A stretch of 64,000 nucleotides of DNA from Streptomyces sp. LUP47B. GTDB lineage: Bacteria > Actinomycetota > Actinomycetes > Streptomycetales > Streptomycetaceae. The translations under genes were made by a program, and so were the position numbers. Position 1 is the stretch's first letter. Each line of letters begins with the position of its first letter. The stretch is from the NCBI RefSeq assembly GCF_001746295.1, contig NZ_MJAH01000022.1, positions 1 to 64,000 on the forward strand, in the 5' to 3' direction. Shown in pieces: positions 34,603 through 41,754 of the stretch. The notes below the pieces were generated by a model. It saw only the letters and a program-made list of their open reading frames with translations. It was not told where the DNA came from and did not search any database.

Positions 34603-34770
34603 TCAGTCGTCGGCGGGGATCTCGCAGGCACCCAGGCAGGCCAGGCAGATCCCGGTCTGTGCTCCGGCCACCCGCTGTTTGCGGCCGACGCGGACGGTGC
34701 GGGAGACCTCACCGGTGCCCTTGCAGGTCGGACAGGGCTTGGTCTTCGGCTTGGTGGTCTTGCGTGCCAT
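34603..34770 (-). CDS. Zinc-ribbon mobile-element protein (55 aa)
   Basis: A 55-codon gene between traSA and the DUF2637 gene: MARKTTKPKTKPCPTCKGTG at the start, and ICLACLGACEIPADD at the end. Two C-x2-C pairs (CPTC, CLAC) separated by about 28 residues form a DnaJ-like/zinc-ribbon knuckle. ATG at 34770, stop TGA at 34603-34605. Basic N-terminus suggests nucleic-acid contact. It resembles the small transfer-region protein found next to tra in other Streptomyces elements. Confidence 0.65.
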   Translation of the reverse strand: MARKTTKPKTKPCPTCKGTGEVSRTVRVGRKQRVAGAQTGICLACLGACEIPADD

Positions 34771-34853
34771 GAGCGATCTCCAGTCGGGTTTTCGGCATGG
34801 CGCGGGTAGGGACCTGGCGCGAAGCGGTCACGCCGACCGTGGAACGAGGGGAG

Positions 34854-36200
34854 CTACTCGCCGGCGGGCTGCGCCGGGACCAGCGGCGGGACTGCGGGCA
34901 TCGGCGGGAAGAAGAGCTGTCCGACCGGGCGGAACGGGGCCAGGAACGGCAGTTCCGGGGTGAGATGAGCGAACTCGCGGCAGGTCGCGACCGCTTCGTC
35001 GGGAGTGGTCTCCGGGGTGCGGATGCGGGACCAGCCACCCGAGGTGTCACCGGCCACCGCGACGCCGGGACGGTCCGGGGCGATCGTGGTCACCGCGACC
35101 ACTGCGTCCGGGGCGATGTCGCCCAGGCCCATTTCGGCGGTCTGCTTGTCGTTGACTCGGTGCACCACGCGGCCGGTGAGCTGGGCGCGCAGGGCGGTCG
35201 CACCACGGCCGAGGTCGGAGCCGAAGCGCTGCCCGCACACTTCGAGGTAGATGCCGACCGCACGCGCCATCTGGCCCAGGCGGACCAGTTGCATGACCGT
35301 CTTGTCGCGGGCCGGTTCATCCTTCTTCGAGGTGACGAAGAACAATTCCGCGATCTCGTCGACCAGGACCACCAGCGGCACCGGTCGCACGCTTTCGGGC
35401 AGTTCCCACAGGTCGGAGACGCCGTAGAGGGCGAGCAGGTCGAAGCGCTCTTCCATCTCGGTGATCAGAGTGTCGATCAGGCGTCCAGCGTCGTCCGGGC
35501 TGGTCACCAGCGCCGACAGGCGCGAGGCGTACCGGTTCTGCTCGACACCGCGCTTGCAGTCGATGCCGATCAGACCGACCGGCAACTGTGCCAGGCCCTT
35601 GATCAGGTTGCGCTGATACATCGACTTGCCGGACTGGTTCGCGCCCAGCGTCAGGGCATGCGGCACCTTGCGGTAGTCCCGCTCGAAGAGCGTGCCGTCC
35701 TCCCGCATCGCAACCGGAACCACCAGGTCACGAGGCTGCGCCTTACGCGGAAGCCGGACGCGGTTGAGGACGTCCCAGCCGGTCATGCGCAGCTCGACAT
35801 AGCCCGGCTTGGTCTCCATCACGTTCACCGACCGCACCCCGAACGCGTGCCGCAGCCGCTCGGACGACGCGGCGAGGTCAGCAGGCTCCAGGCCTGCAGG
35901 CAGACGCAGGGTGATGCGCAGGCCGGTCGAGGTCGGGCGGACGCGGCGGATCTTCGGCGGCACCGGCCGCACCTCGCTACGGGCCACGTTGCGCTTGACG
36001 AAGGCCCGGAACCCGGACGGCTGCACGGTCAGCCCGCACACGTCCATCGTCGAGTTGTAGTTCCAGGTGAACCGGCCCCACGTGACCGGCATCCCGACCA
36101 GCGACCAGTACAAGCGCGGCGCACGGTGCTTGGCCACACCGAGAGAACCGGCGCCGGCCGCAGCTCCGGCCAGCTCGAAGTAGGTGGCGAGGTCGGTCAT
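34854..36200 (-). CDS. traSA: TraSA-like FtsK/SpoIIIE DNA translocase
   Basis: A 448-residue FtsK/HerA-type ATPase, the only protein needed for conjugation in AICEs, where it pumps double-stranded DNA across the mycelial septum. Walker A is GANQSGKS at 186-193; Walker B is PLVVLVDEIAEL (about 276-287), followed by a G-Q-R-F-G sensor region. The N-terminal ~100 residues hold a basic membrane-proximal part but no obvious transmembrane helix. It starts 2 bp after the stop of the 109-residue gene, so translation is coupled. Typical length for the TraSA class. Confidence 0.9.
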   Translation of the reverse strand: MTDLATYFELAGAAAGAGSLGVAKHRAPRLYWSLVGMPVTWGRFTWNYNSTMDVCGLTVQPSGFRAFVKRNVARSEVRPVPPKIRRVRPTSTGLRITLRLPAGLEPADLAASSERLRHAFGVRSVNVMETKPGYVELRMTGWDVLNRVRLPRKAQPRDLVVPVAMREDGTLFERDYRKVPHALTLGANQSGKSMYQRNLIKGLAQLPVGLIGIDCKRGVEQNRYASRLSALVTSPDDAGRLIDTLITEMEERFDLLALYGVSDLWELPESVRPVPLVVLVDEIAELFFVTSKKDEPARDKTVMQLVRLGQMARAVGIYLEVCGQRFGSDLGRGATALRAQLTGRVVHRVNDKQTAEMGLGDIAPDAVVAVTTIAPDRPGVAVAGDTSGGWSRIRTPETTPDEAVATCREFAHLTPELPFLAPFRPVGQLFFPPMPAVPPLVPAQPAGE

Positions 36201-36202
36201 GG

Positions 36203-36532
36203 TCAGGCCGCCGAGGTGATCGCGACCGCGCGGAACGAGATGCCGTGCATCTTCTTGCCGTTGAACTCGTTCTCCCAGTCCTTGGCCTTCAGGCCGACCA
36301 CCCGCACCGGCATACCCGGCGCGAGCCCCTCCGGGAGACCCGTCTCCGGCACGGCCACCTTGTACAGGTTGCCCTCGCCCTCGTCCGTGACCAGCAGACC
36401 CACCACGTACAGCGGCTTCTCCGTGGCCACGTCGATCGCGATCTCACCGGTCTTCCTGTTGGCCAGCTTCGGTTCCGGCGCCGTCGCCACGAACACGAGA
36501 GCGGTCGAAGTGTCGATCTTGAAGGACGGCAT
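36203..36532 (-). CDS. Conserved AICE protein upstream of traSA, OB-fold-like (109 aa)
   Basis: A 109-residue protein from the ATG at 36532, with GGGGAAAG 7 nt upstream. It has alternating beta strands (TALVFVATAPEPKLANRKTG; PLYVVGLLVTDEG; PVRVVGLKAKDWENEFNG; MHGISFRAVAITSA), a pattern I read as an OB-fold. Proteins of this type precede traSA in many streptomycete AICEs; its place corresponds roughly to Pra in pSAM2. It opens the long minus-strand transfer operon from the operator region at 36632-36696. The fold and Pra correspondence are inferences. Confidence 0.55.
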   Translation of the reverse strand: MPSFKIDTSTALVFVATAPEPKLANRKTGEIAIDVATEKPLYVVGLLVTDEGEGNLYKVAVPETGLPEGLAPGMPVRVVGLKAKDWENEFNGKKMHGISFRAVAITSAA

Positions 36533-36631
36533 ACTTGGCTTTCCCCTTTGGGGTAGGCCCCGGGCTGCGTTGTGATCTTGGCGGATGGCACGCAGTCCGG
36601 GGCTGCTTGTTCTTCCGACACGATCGAAGCT

Positions 36632-36696
36632 ACTCGCAGAAAAACTGCGAGTCAACAGAAAACCTGCGACTAGTAGTAGTTCTTCAACTCTGCGAG
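36632..36696. promoter_or_regulatory. CTGCGA operator cluster in the divergent AICE promoter
   Basis: A perfect inverted repeat ACTCGCAG-AAAAA-CTGCGAGT (36632-36639 and 36645-36652) is followed by the half-sites CTGCGAC (36664-36670) and CTGCGAG (36690-36696). These lie in the only divergent intergenic region of the element, next to an XRE regulator gene, so they are strong candidates for its operators controlling both the transfer operon and its own transcription. Confidence 0.7.
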
Positions 36697-36723
36697 ACTG
36701 GGTGCGACGTCAAGGAGGAAGAT

Positions 36724-37044
36724 ATGAACCAGTTCGGTCTGTTTGTTCGTTTCACCTTGCGCGATGGCGCAGGCGAGGCGTTCGACGCACTGATGGAGGA
36801 GACGACCGCGGGCATCCGAGCGCATGAGCCCGGCACGCTGGTCTATGCGTGCCACAAGGTCGAGGGCACACGCGATGAGCGGATCTTCTTCGAGATTTAC
36901 GCCGACCACGACGCATTCGAGGAGCACGAGCGCCAGCCCCACACACGGCACTTCCTGGCGGAGCGCGCCAAGTACGTCGCGAAGACCGAGGTGGATCGTC
37001 TTCAGCCGTACGCCGGCAAGTACCCCAGTGGGGTCGAGAAGTGA
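36724..37044 (+). CDS. Antibiotic biosynthesis monooxygenase (ABM) domain protein
   Basis: A 106-residue protein of the ferredoxin-like ABM/YgiN fold: FGLFVRFTLRDGAGEAFDAL, EPGTLVYACHKV, RIFFEIYADHDAFEEHERQPH and HFLAERAKYV are the characteristic segments. Such proteins act as cofactor-less quinol monooxygenases or simply as ligand-binding dimers. GGAGGA lies upstream of the ATG at 36724, and its stop overlaps the XRE gene start (GTGA). It may therefore sense or modify a signal for that regulator; this is inference from coupling. Confidence 0.75.
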   Translation: MNQFGLFVRFTLRDGAGEAFDALMEETTAGIRAHEPGTLVYACHKVEGTRDERIFFEIYADHDAFEEHERQPHTRHFLAERAKYVAKTEVDRLQPYAGKYPSGVEK

Positions 37045-38276
37045 CGAGTGCCGACACCAAGCCCTTCGGCCAGAGGGTCAAGGAGCTGCGCCGCGAGGCA
37101 GGCATGTCGCAGAGCGACCTTGCCGCAGCCATGGGGCGCTCGGAGAGTTGGGTGTCCCAGGTTGAACGAGGCGTACAACCCGTCGAACGCTTGTCGGTGC
37201 TCCAGGCCCTTGCCGATGCGCTCAAGGTGTCCGTGCGAGAGGTACGTCCCGAGGCTGCTCCCGCCGAGGAGGCCGAGCCCGAGGAACAGCCGCCAAGCAA
37301 CGACCTTGACGGGCTGCGCGTAGCTCTCACTGGGCACCCGGCTCTCAGCAGCTTGTTCGAGCAGCCGCCAGCCGAGCCGGCGCCGTCTCTTGCCGACTTC
37401 CGGAGGAGCGTAGAGGAAGCGTGGACACTGACCCACGCGTCGAGCTACGCAGCGTTGAGCGATCACCTCGCCCGACTGCTACCGAGCATCGAGGACGCCG
37501 TACGTCGCGCGCCGGCAGGTGAACGGGCGGAGCTTCACGCTCTACGCGCCAAGGCATACCAGGCCGCCGCGTCGAGCTTCACACGGCAGGACCAGGCGGA
37601 TGCCGCCTGGATCGCAGCAGACCGTGCGCTACAGGCGGCCGAACTCGCGGGGCAGCCGCTGGAAGTGGTCGCAAGCCTCTTCCGCATGGCCCACGCGTTC
37701 ATGCGGCAGCAGCATATGGAGCAGGCCGAACAAGCGGCGAGTTCGGCCGTGGCCGTCTTGGACCCCAGGGTGGCGGCACCGGCATGCCCGCCTGAAGAGC
37801 TGTCGCTCGTAGGCGCCATGAACTTGGTTCTCGCAGTGATCAACGCGCGGGAGGGCAACCGAGCTCGCACTCATGAACACATCGACCGGGCACGCGAGAT
37901 CGCGGCAATGTTGGGCGAGGATCGGAACGACTTCGACACGGAGTTCGGGCCGACGAACGTCGAGATCCACGCCATGAGCACGGCAGTTGAGTTGGGGGAC
38001 GCCGGCCTTGCCCTGGAGGTAGCCCAGCGGGTCGACGCATCTGGGCTTTCGCCTGAGCGGCAGGCCCGTTTCCTGCTTGACGTGGCGCGAGCACACGCGC
38101 AGCGGCGACACGTCGGTGAGGCCACAGCCGCGCTCTTGGAGGCCGAGGCCCTTACGCCCGAGCAGATTCACGATCACCACCTGGCCCGTGAGGTCATGCG
38201 TGACCTGATCCAGCTCTCAGGCGCTCGTATCCCTGAAGCCCTGCGCGATCTGGCCGAGCGGAGCGCGGTCGGCTAG
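37041..38276 (+). CDS. XRE family transcriptional regulator with TPR-like sensor domain
   Basis: A 411-residue protein. Residues about 10-65 are a cI/Xre helix-turn-helix (FGQRVKELRREAGMSQSDLAAAMGRSESWVSQVERG). A Pro/Glu linker follows, and from about 110 to the end there are helical repeats rich in Ala/Leu/Glu (FTRQDQADAAWIAADRALQAAELAGQ; MEQAEQAASSAVAVLD; ALEVAQRVD; RQARFLLDVARAHAQRRHVGEATAALLEAEAL), a TPR-type ligand-sensing region as in Rgg/PlcR-like and actinobacterial regulators. It is translationally coupled to the ABM gene and is probably the AICE master regulator acting on the CTGCGA sites. A short hairpin terminator follows at 38311-38329. Confidence 0.8.
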   Translation: MTSADTKPFGQRVKELRREAGMSQSDLAAAMGRSESWVSQVERGVQPVERLSVLQALADALKVSVREVRPEAAPAEEAEPEEQPPSNDLDGLRVALTGHPALSSLFEQPPAEPAPSLADFRRSVEEAWTLTHASSYAALSDHLARLLPSIEDAVRRAPAGERAELHALRAKAYQAAASSFTRQDQADAAWIAADRALQAAELAGQPLEVVASLFRMAHAFMRQQHMEQAEQAASSAVAVLDPRVAAPACPPEELSLVGAMNLVLAVINAREGNRARTHEHIDRAREIAAMLGEDRNDFDTEFGPTNVEIHAMSTAVELGDAGLALEVAQRVDASGLSPERQARFLLDVARAHAQRRHVGEATAALLEAEALTPEQIHDHHLAREVMRDLIQLSGARIPEALRDLAERSAVG

Positions 38277-38310
38277 TTGATGTTGTTACAGGTTTCTCTA
38301 CCTCATCAAG

Positions 38311-38329
38311 CCCCGCCGTTCCGGCGGGG
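38311..38329 (+). terminator. Hairpin terminator after the XRE gene
   Basis: CCCCGCCG (38311-38318), loop TTC, CGGCGGGG (38322-38329), followed by GAAGG. A perfect 8-bp stem 35 bp after the regulator stop. Confidence 0.65.
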
Positions 38330-38359
38330 GAAGGGTGATCCCGCCGCCGCTGCCCACGA

Positions 38360-38895
38360 GGTCCAACGAAGCCCCCAGCCGTCGCGCACTTGGGATAACA
38401 GGACTCGACAGCACCCCCAAGGAACCTCAGCTCCCCCATGCTTCACGGCCCCTCAGGGCTTGAGCCTCCATCCCCCGGTCACCGGTCCTCCGGCGACGTT
38501 GGTCCAGGGTGGGGGCTCTTGGCCGTTCGGCCATCCGGTCGCTGTGTCCCCTCCGGCTTTCCGGCCGCCACTGCGTTGATCACACACCACCGGCCCGCAC
38601 TGCGGGCCGGCGCGCGGCTCGGGGCTCGGAGCTGCGCTCATGCCTTCGGCCCGCGCCGCCCCGGCCCCGGCCCCGCGCCACCTGACGATGCCCCGGGATG
38701 ATCACGCTTTTCGCTCTGGCCCGCCAAGGGCCGACGCACCGGACCGAGCCAGATCCCAACCATCGTCCACAGCCACCAGGACCGACAGGAGGAAGACGGC
38801 ACGTGCCCACAGGTCTTCCCGCATGATCCGCTACGGACCAACAGACGCTTTGACTCCAAAAGCAGGTGCGCGACGGCTGGGGGCTTCGTTGGACC
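38360..38895. repeat. Perfect 30-bp inverted repeats 476 bp apart
   Basis: The 30-nt sequence at 38360-38389 (starts GGTCCAACGAAGCC) is exactly the reverse complement of 38866-38895 (ends CTTCGTTGGACC). Weaker matching extends outward (GCTGCCCACGAG against CCCGCGGGCAGC, and GATCCC on both sides). The interval between them has no gene. Confidence 0.9.
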
Positions 38896-39015
38896 CCGCG
38901 GGCAGCAAGGGGGATCTAGGTCAGAACGATGCCTCCGGCGGGGGATCGGCCGGCACCGGGATGGAGGGGGCGCCGTTCGCGGCTGCGGGTTCGTAGTGGC
39001 GTGCGCGGGGTGCTC

Positions 39016-39157
39016 CCATCCCGTCTGCCGTCGACCCAGGCAGAGCCGAGCAGACGCGGCCCATGGCGTCCAGGTCGTTCGTACAGTGGCGCGCTCCACC
39101 TGGACGCCAGGGACCACGCCCGCTCCACGGTGTGTGGGTCGACGGCGGACGGGATGG
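39016..39157. repeat. Large nested hairpin (142 nt) in the AICE non-coding region
   Basis: Outer arms 39016-39038 and 39135-39157 match at 22 of 23 positions; inner arms 39064-39075 (TGGCGTCCAGGT) and 39098-39109 match perfectly; the spacers between outer and inner arms are the same length (25 nt) on both sides, so the whole is a single symmetric stem with partly paired middle and a 22-nt loop. Confidence 0.88.
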
Positions 39158-39263
39158 AAGCTGGGGAGAGTGGTGGGCGGAGGAGGTAACTCAGGTGCGC
39201 GGCCTGGACTGAAGCATGGTCTGACCAGCAGGAGAGAGAGTGCCGTCCCGGAGCGGAACACGT

Positions 39264-40349
39264 TCAGGCTGGTTGTGGCGGTGCTTTGGCGGTGTGCTTG
39301 GCGAGCTGGCCTGCAAGCAGCATGACGAGCAGAGCGATCCCCACACCGCAGATGGTCCACAGCACCCGGTAGCCCTCGGCGGCGTAGTCGGAGGGCTGCG
39401 GAAGGTCCACCAGGATGAGGGTTCCCATGGCGAGGGCCGCGGAGTACAGCGCGTAGTTCCAGACTTGAATCGCCACCCCGTGCATGTACAGGACGAGTGC
39501 GACCACTTCGAGTCCGTGTTCGACCGCGAAGAGCCTGAGTCCGTGCTCACTGGCGGGCACCAGCAGCAGCAGCGCAGCCGCGACGGCGCCGATCAGCGCG
39601 CCGGCAAGGCGCTGCGCGGATACGAGCGTGGCCTGCTCCAGGCTCGGCTTCAGCGCGATCATGGCAGCGATCGTCATCCAGTAGCCGTGCGACAGGTTGA
39701 GTCCGAACGCAAGCGCCACGGTGCCGGCCATGACCAGAGCGCGGACCACCGCGAACATGATCATCGTCCGGGTCAGCTTTCGTCGGGAGGGCTCGCCAGG
39801 GAGCTCCGCGACCGACTGGGGCTGGTCCTGACGCCCGCGGATCAGCCACGCGATGAACGTCATCACGATCCAGAGTGCCGCCCCTCCGGTCCAGGCGAGC
39901 ACCTGAGCCCAGGTGTAGCTGGTGATGCGGGCGTTCTGATGAAGGCCGAACCCGAGCGCGAGGGCGACGACGAACCAAACGTTGAGAAACATGGCGGCGA
40001 CGAAACCGTGCACTCCGAACGCGATCCCCAGGCTGGCCACCAGCGTGACCGCGAAAGTCGCGAGCACCAGCCAGCCCCAGGCCTCACCCCCGATTCCGAA
40101 CCCCAGCGCGGTCAATCCTGCGCCGATCAGCGCAAAGACGACGATGTGTGACGCGCGGTGCCCGTAGCTACCTCCCGGGTCGGTCAGCCAGCTAAAGAGC
40201 AGGCCGAACAACGCGCTGAGAAGATATTGCTCATGCCCGATCGCCCAGAAAACGATCATCGGCACCAGCGCGATGTCCAGGAACAGCACCCCGCGCGGCC
40301 AGTCGAGCCCAGAGGGGTTGAGCTCGAATACCTTCGACAGCCAGCCCAT
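39264..40349 (-). CDS. FUSC family membrane protein (AICE cargo)
   Basis: About 361 residues with two repeated sets of transmembrane helices: residues ~20-155 (FLDIALVPMIVFWAIG...ALGFGLHQNARITSY) and ~190-350 (RTMIMFAVVRALVMAGTVALAFGLNLSHGYWMTIAAMIALKPS...). The segment HGYWMTIAAMIALKPSLEQATLVSAQRLAGALIGAV is the core of FUSC/aromatic-acid exporter proteins. Members export aromatic acids or related compounds. The ATG at 40349 has AAAGG just upstream; a longer frame to 40400 is possible. It is the only clear cargo gene of the element, next to attR and read inward. Substrate unknown. Confidence 0.75.
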   Translation of the reverse strand: MGWLSKVFELNPSGLDWPRGVLFLDIALVPMIVFWAIGHEQYLLSALFGLLFSWLTDPGGSYGHRASHIVVFALIGAGLTALGFGIGGEAWGWLVLATFAVTLVASLGIAFGVHGFVAAMFLNVWFVVALALGFGLHQNARITSYTWAQVLAWTGGAALWIVMTFIAWLIRGRQDQPQSVAELPGEPSRRKLTRTMIMFAVVRALVMAGTVALAFGLNLSHGYWMTIAAMIALKPSLEQATLVSAQRLAGALIGAVAAALLLLVPASEHGLRLFAVEHGLEVVALVLYMHGVAIQVWNYALYSAALAMGTLILVDLPQPSDYAAEGYRVLWTICGVGIALLVMLLAGQLAKHTAKAPPQPA

Positions 40350-40399
40350 GACCTTTCCCCTGTGAACGGGCTGTCCTTCTCGTCCGCTCGCACTGGCCA

Positions 40400-40790
40400 T
40401 GGTCTGTCCTCGCTCGCCCTAGTCGCCGGAAATGCCGCTCTAGTTCCGCATTCTCCTGATTTCACCGAGCTCATCACGAAGCGACCCGCAGGTCCCGGCC
40501 AAAGACGGCACGTCCACCAATCACACGGCGGAACGGAGCCATCCCGCCGGCGGTTCACATCGAAGCGCGCAGCACCAACACAACAACCCCAGACGGCTGC
40601 GTAAGCGCCGACTAGGCTGCCCAGGACAGGAACGGGCATCAGCGACCTGCAAGAGCGGCAGAACGCCACACGTGCCCCCCGCGTGCCCGACCGGGCGGCT
40701 ATCGGCGGGGACCCCCGGGGAACATCGGTGAGCATCCCGAGAACTCGCAGGTGAGCGTCTCACCAGCTCAGCCCAGATCCGCATACGCGA
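40400..40790. other. Gene-free stretch at the right end of the AICE
   Basis: About 390 bp between the FUSC gene and attR, presumably holding the FUSC promoter. I see no ORF with codon bias and no strong repeat. Confidence 0.5.
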
Positions 40791-40881
40791 TCTTCCAAAC
40801 TAGCTACGCGGGTTCGATTCCCGTCGCCCGCTCCATACGACTCAGGGCCAGGTCGGAGGATCAATCCTCCGCCTGGCCCTG
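40791..40881. repeat. attR: 91-bp direct repeat carrying a tRNA-Gly 3' fragment
   Basis: Copy of 29658-29748 with one mismatch. Positions 40791-40835 correspond to the anticodon loop through CCA of tRNA-Gly; the 5' half of the tRNA is missing here, so this is not a functional tRNA gene. The hairpin CAGGGCCAGG.../...CCTGGCCCTG at 40843-40881 is complete. Confidence 0.95.
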
Positions 40882-41125
40882 CGTCGTTTCTTCTTTCACC
40901 GACCGCGGGTTCCCACCTGGAACCTCGTCAGCGCAAAGAGTGATCAGTCATCACCGGAATGGCCCACACCGGGTGGAACAGGTTGTCGTCCGCGATTCCG
41001 GACGCGCGCCGCCACTTTCTGTCCAGACGGTCACCGACGTGCGACGCCGGCCACGCTCCACTGACAGGATCACCGCGATCCTTCGGCGCCGCGACCGCAA
41101 CCCGGCATGGGACCCCTACCGCACG
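40882..41125. other. Short gene-free interval after attR
   Basis: About 240 bp of chromosomal sequence that would directly follow tRNA-Gly without the element. No gene is recognised; one frame encodes RSTDRITAILRRRDRNPAWDP, which may be debris of a former gene tail, but I cannot assign it. Confidence 0.4.
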
Positions 41126-41170
41126 AAGGCCTCCGGCCCGGGCCCCCGAGAGGAGCGGGCAGGAGGCCTT
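41126..41170 (-). terminator. Terminator of the small membrane protein gene
   Basis: AAGGCCTCC (41126-41134) pairs with GGAGGCCTT (41162-41170), with GC-rich inner sequence; on the plus strand it ends in TTTT. It lies 26 bp beyond the stop codon at 41196. Confidence 0.6.
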
Positions 41171-41195
41171 TTGCCGTGTTCGTCCGGTGGTCCGG

Positions 41196-41390
41196 CTAGA
41201 ACTGGATCGAGTTGATGGTGTCCGCTATCGAGTCCAGGAAGCGTTGGATGTCGTCGGCCATGCCGGTGGAGGCGAGGAAGAAGCCGAAGAGCACCGCGAC
41301 TATGGCGGGGCCGGCCTTGATGGATCCTCCCCGCATCAACACCACCAGGATGATCCCCAACAGCAGCACCACTGACAGCGAAATGGCCAC
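41196..41390 (-). CDS. Conserved small membrane protein (64 aa)
   Basis: Sixty-four residues: a first transmembrane helix (ISLSVVLLLGIILVVLM), a short basic turn RGGSIKAG, a second hydrophobic segment (PAIVAVLFGFFLASTGMA) and an amphipathic tail (DDIQRFLDSIADTINSIQF). I know similar small proteins in other Streptomyces genomes but no function. Typical codon bias and its own terminator support it as a real gene. Confidence 0.7.
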   Translation of the reverse strand: MAISLSVVLLLGIILVVLMRGGSIKAGPAIVAVLFGFFLASTGMADDIQRFLDSIADTINSIQF

Positions 41391-41745
41391 AACTGATCAC
41401 ACCCTCGGTCGGTCCCGCTCTCCCGGCCCGGGGACGCGACCCCGCGACCCCCGCCAGAACCATCGTGCCACCAACGCGGCCCGCATATGCGGCCGGTGAG
41501 GCAACGTTTGGCCATGCCGATACACGCTTCCCACCCCCTGGCCGGTTCCTTTCGGTACTCACCCACCGCGTGCGCACATCCCGTTCGCAGGGAATTCGAA
41601 TGGTCGACACAGGCGCGCGAAGGTTGTCACTATGAGGCATTTCAGGTGGATTAATCAGACAACTCGGGCCTGTTGAAGTCGACTCAGAAGTGAACAACCG
41701 GCCACGAGACGACCGGTTTTACGGAAACACACAGCCGAGGCTAGG
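41391..41745. other. Intergenic region between divergent genes
   Basis: About 355 bp with no gene. It contains a CCGCATATGCGG palindrome near 41484 and, toward the acyltransferase, a comparatively AT-rich stretch (GGTGGATTAATCAGACAAC) likely to include promoters of one or both divergent genes. Confidence 0.5.
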
Positions 41746-41754
41746 GTGCCTCAG

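Larger units (their letters stand above)
38330..39263. other. Non-coding region of the AICE, candidate origin/regulatory region
   Basis: About 930 bp without a convincing gene: the open frames present are Arg/Pro-rich and lack motifs or ribosome sites. It holds two inverted-repeat systems (described separately) and several smaller GC-rich palindromes, for example GGCCCGCACTGCGGGCC near 38593. In pSAM2-like elements the replication origin is a non-coding, structured region, so this is a candidate, but no nick-site motif was identified. Confidence 0.5.
29658..40881. mobile_element. Integrated AICE (pSAM2-type integrative and conjugative element), 11.1 kb
   Basis: Bounded by 91-bp direct repeats; one unit plus the interior is 11,133 bp. 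Inside, all core AICE modules are present on the minus strand: tyrosine integrase and small Xis next to attL, a RepSA-like rolling-circle initiator, a cluster of small spread proteins, and an FtsK-like TraSA that moves double-stranded DNA between hyphae. A divergent regulatory pair (monooxygenase-XRE) takes the place where pSAM2 has pra/korSA-type control. Cargo: an FUSC-type membrane protein beside attR. All backbone genes look intact and the att repeats differ at one base, so the element is recent and perhaps still mobile. Confidence 0.93.

Noticed and set aside
38638..39360. Possible genes in the AICE non-coding region on either strand
   Set aside because: Translations are Arg/Pro-rich without motifs; the inverted repeats force mirrored peptides, which explains why open frames exist there.
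40791..40835. Second tRNA-Gly gene
   Set aside because: Only the 3' part from the anticodon loop is present; the acceptor 5' strand and D arm are missing, so it is the attR fragment.
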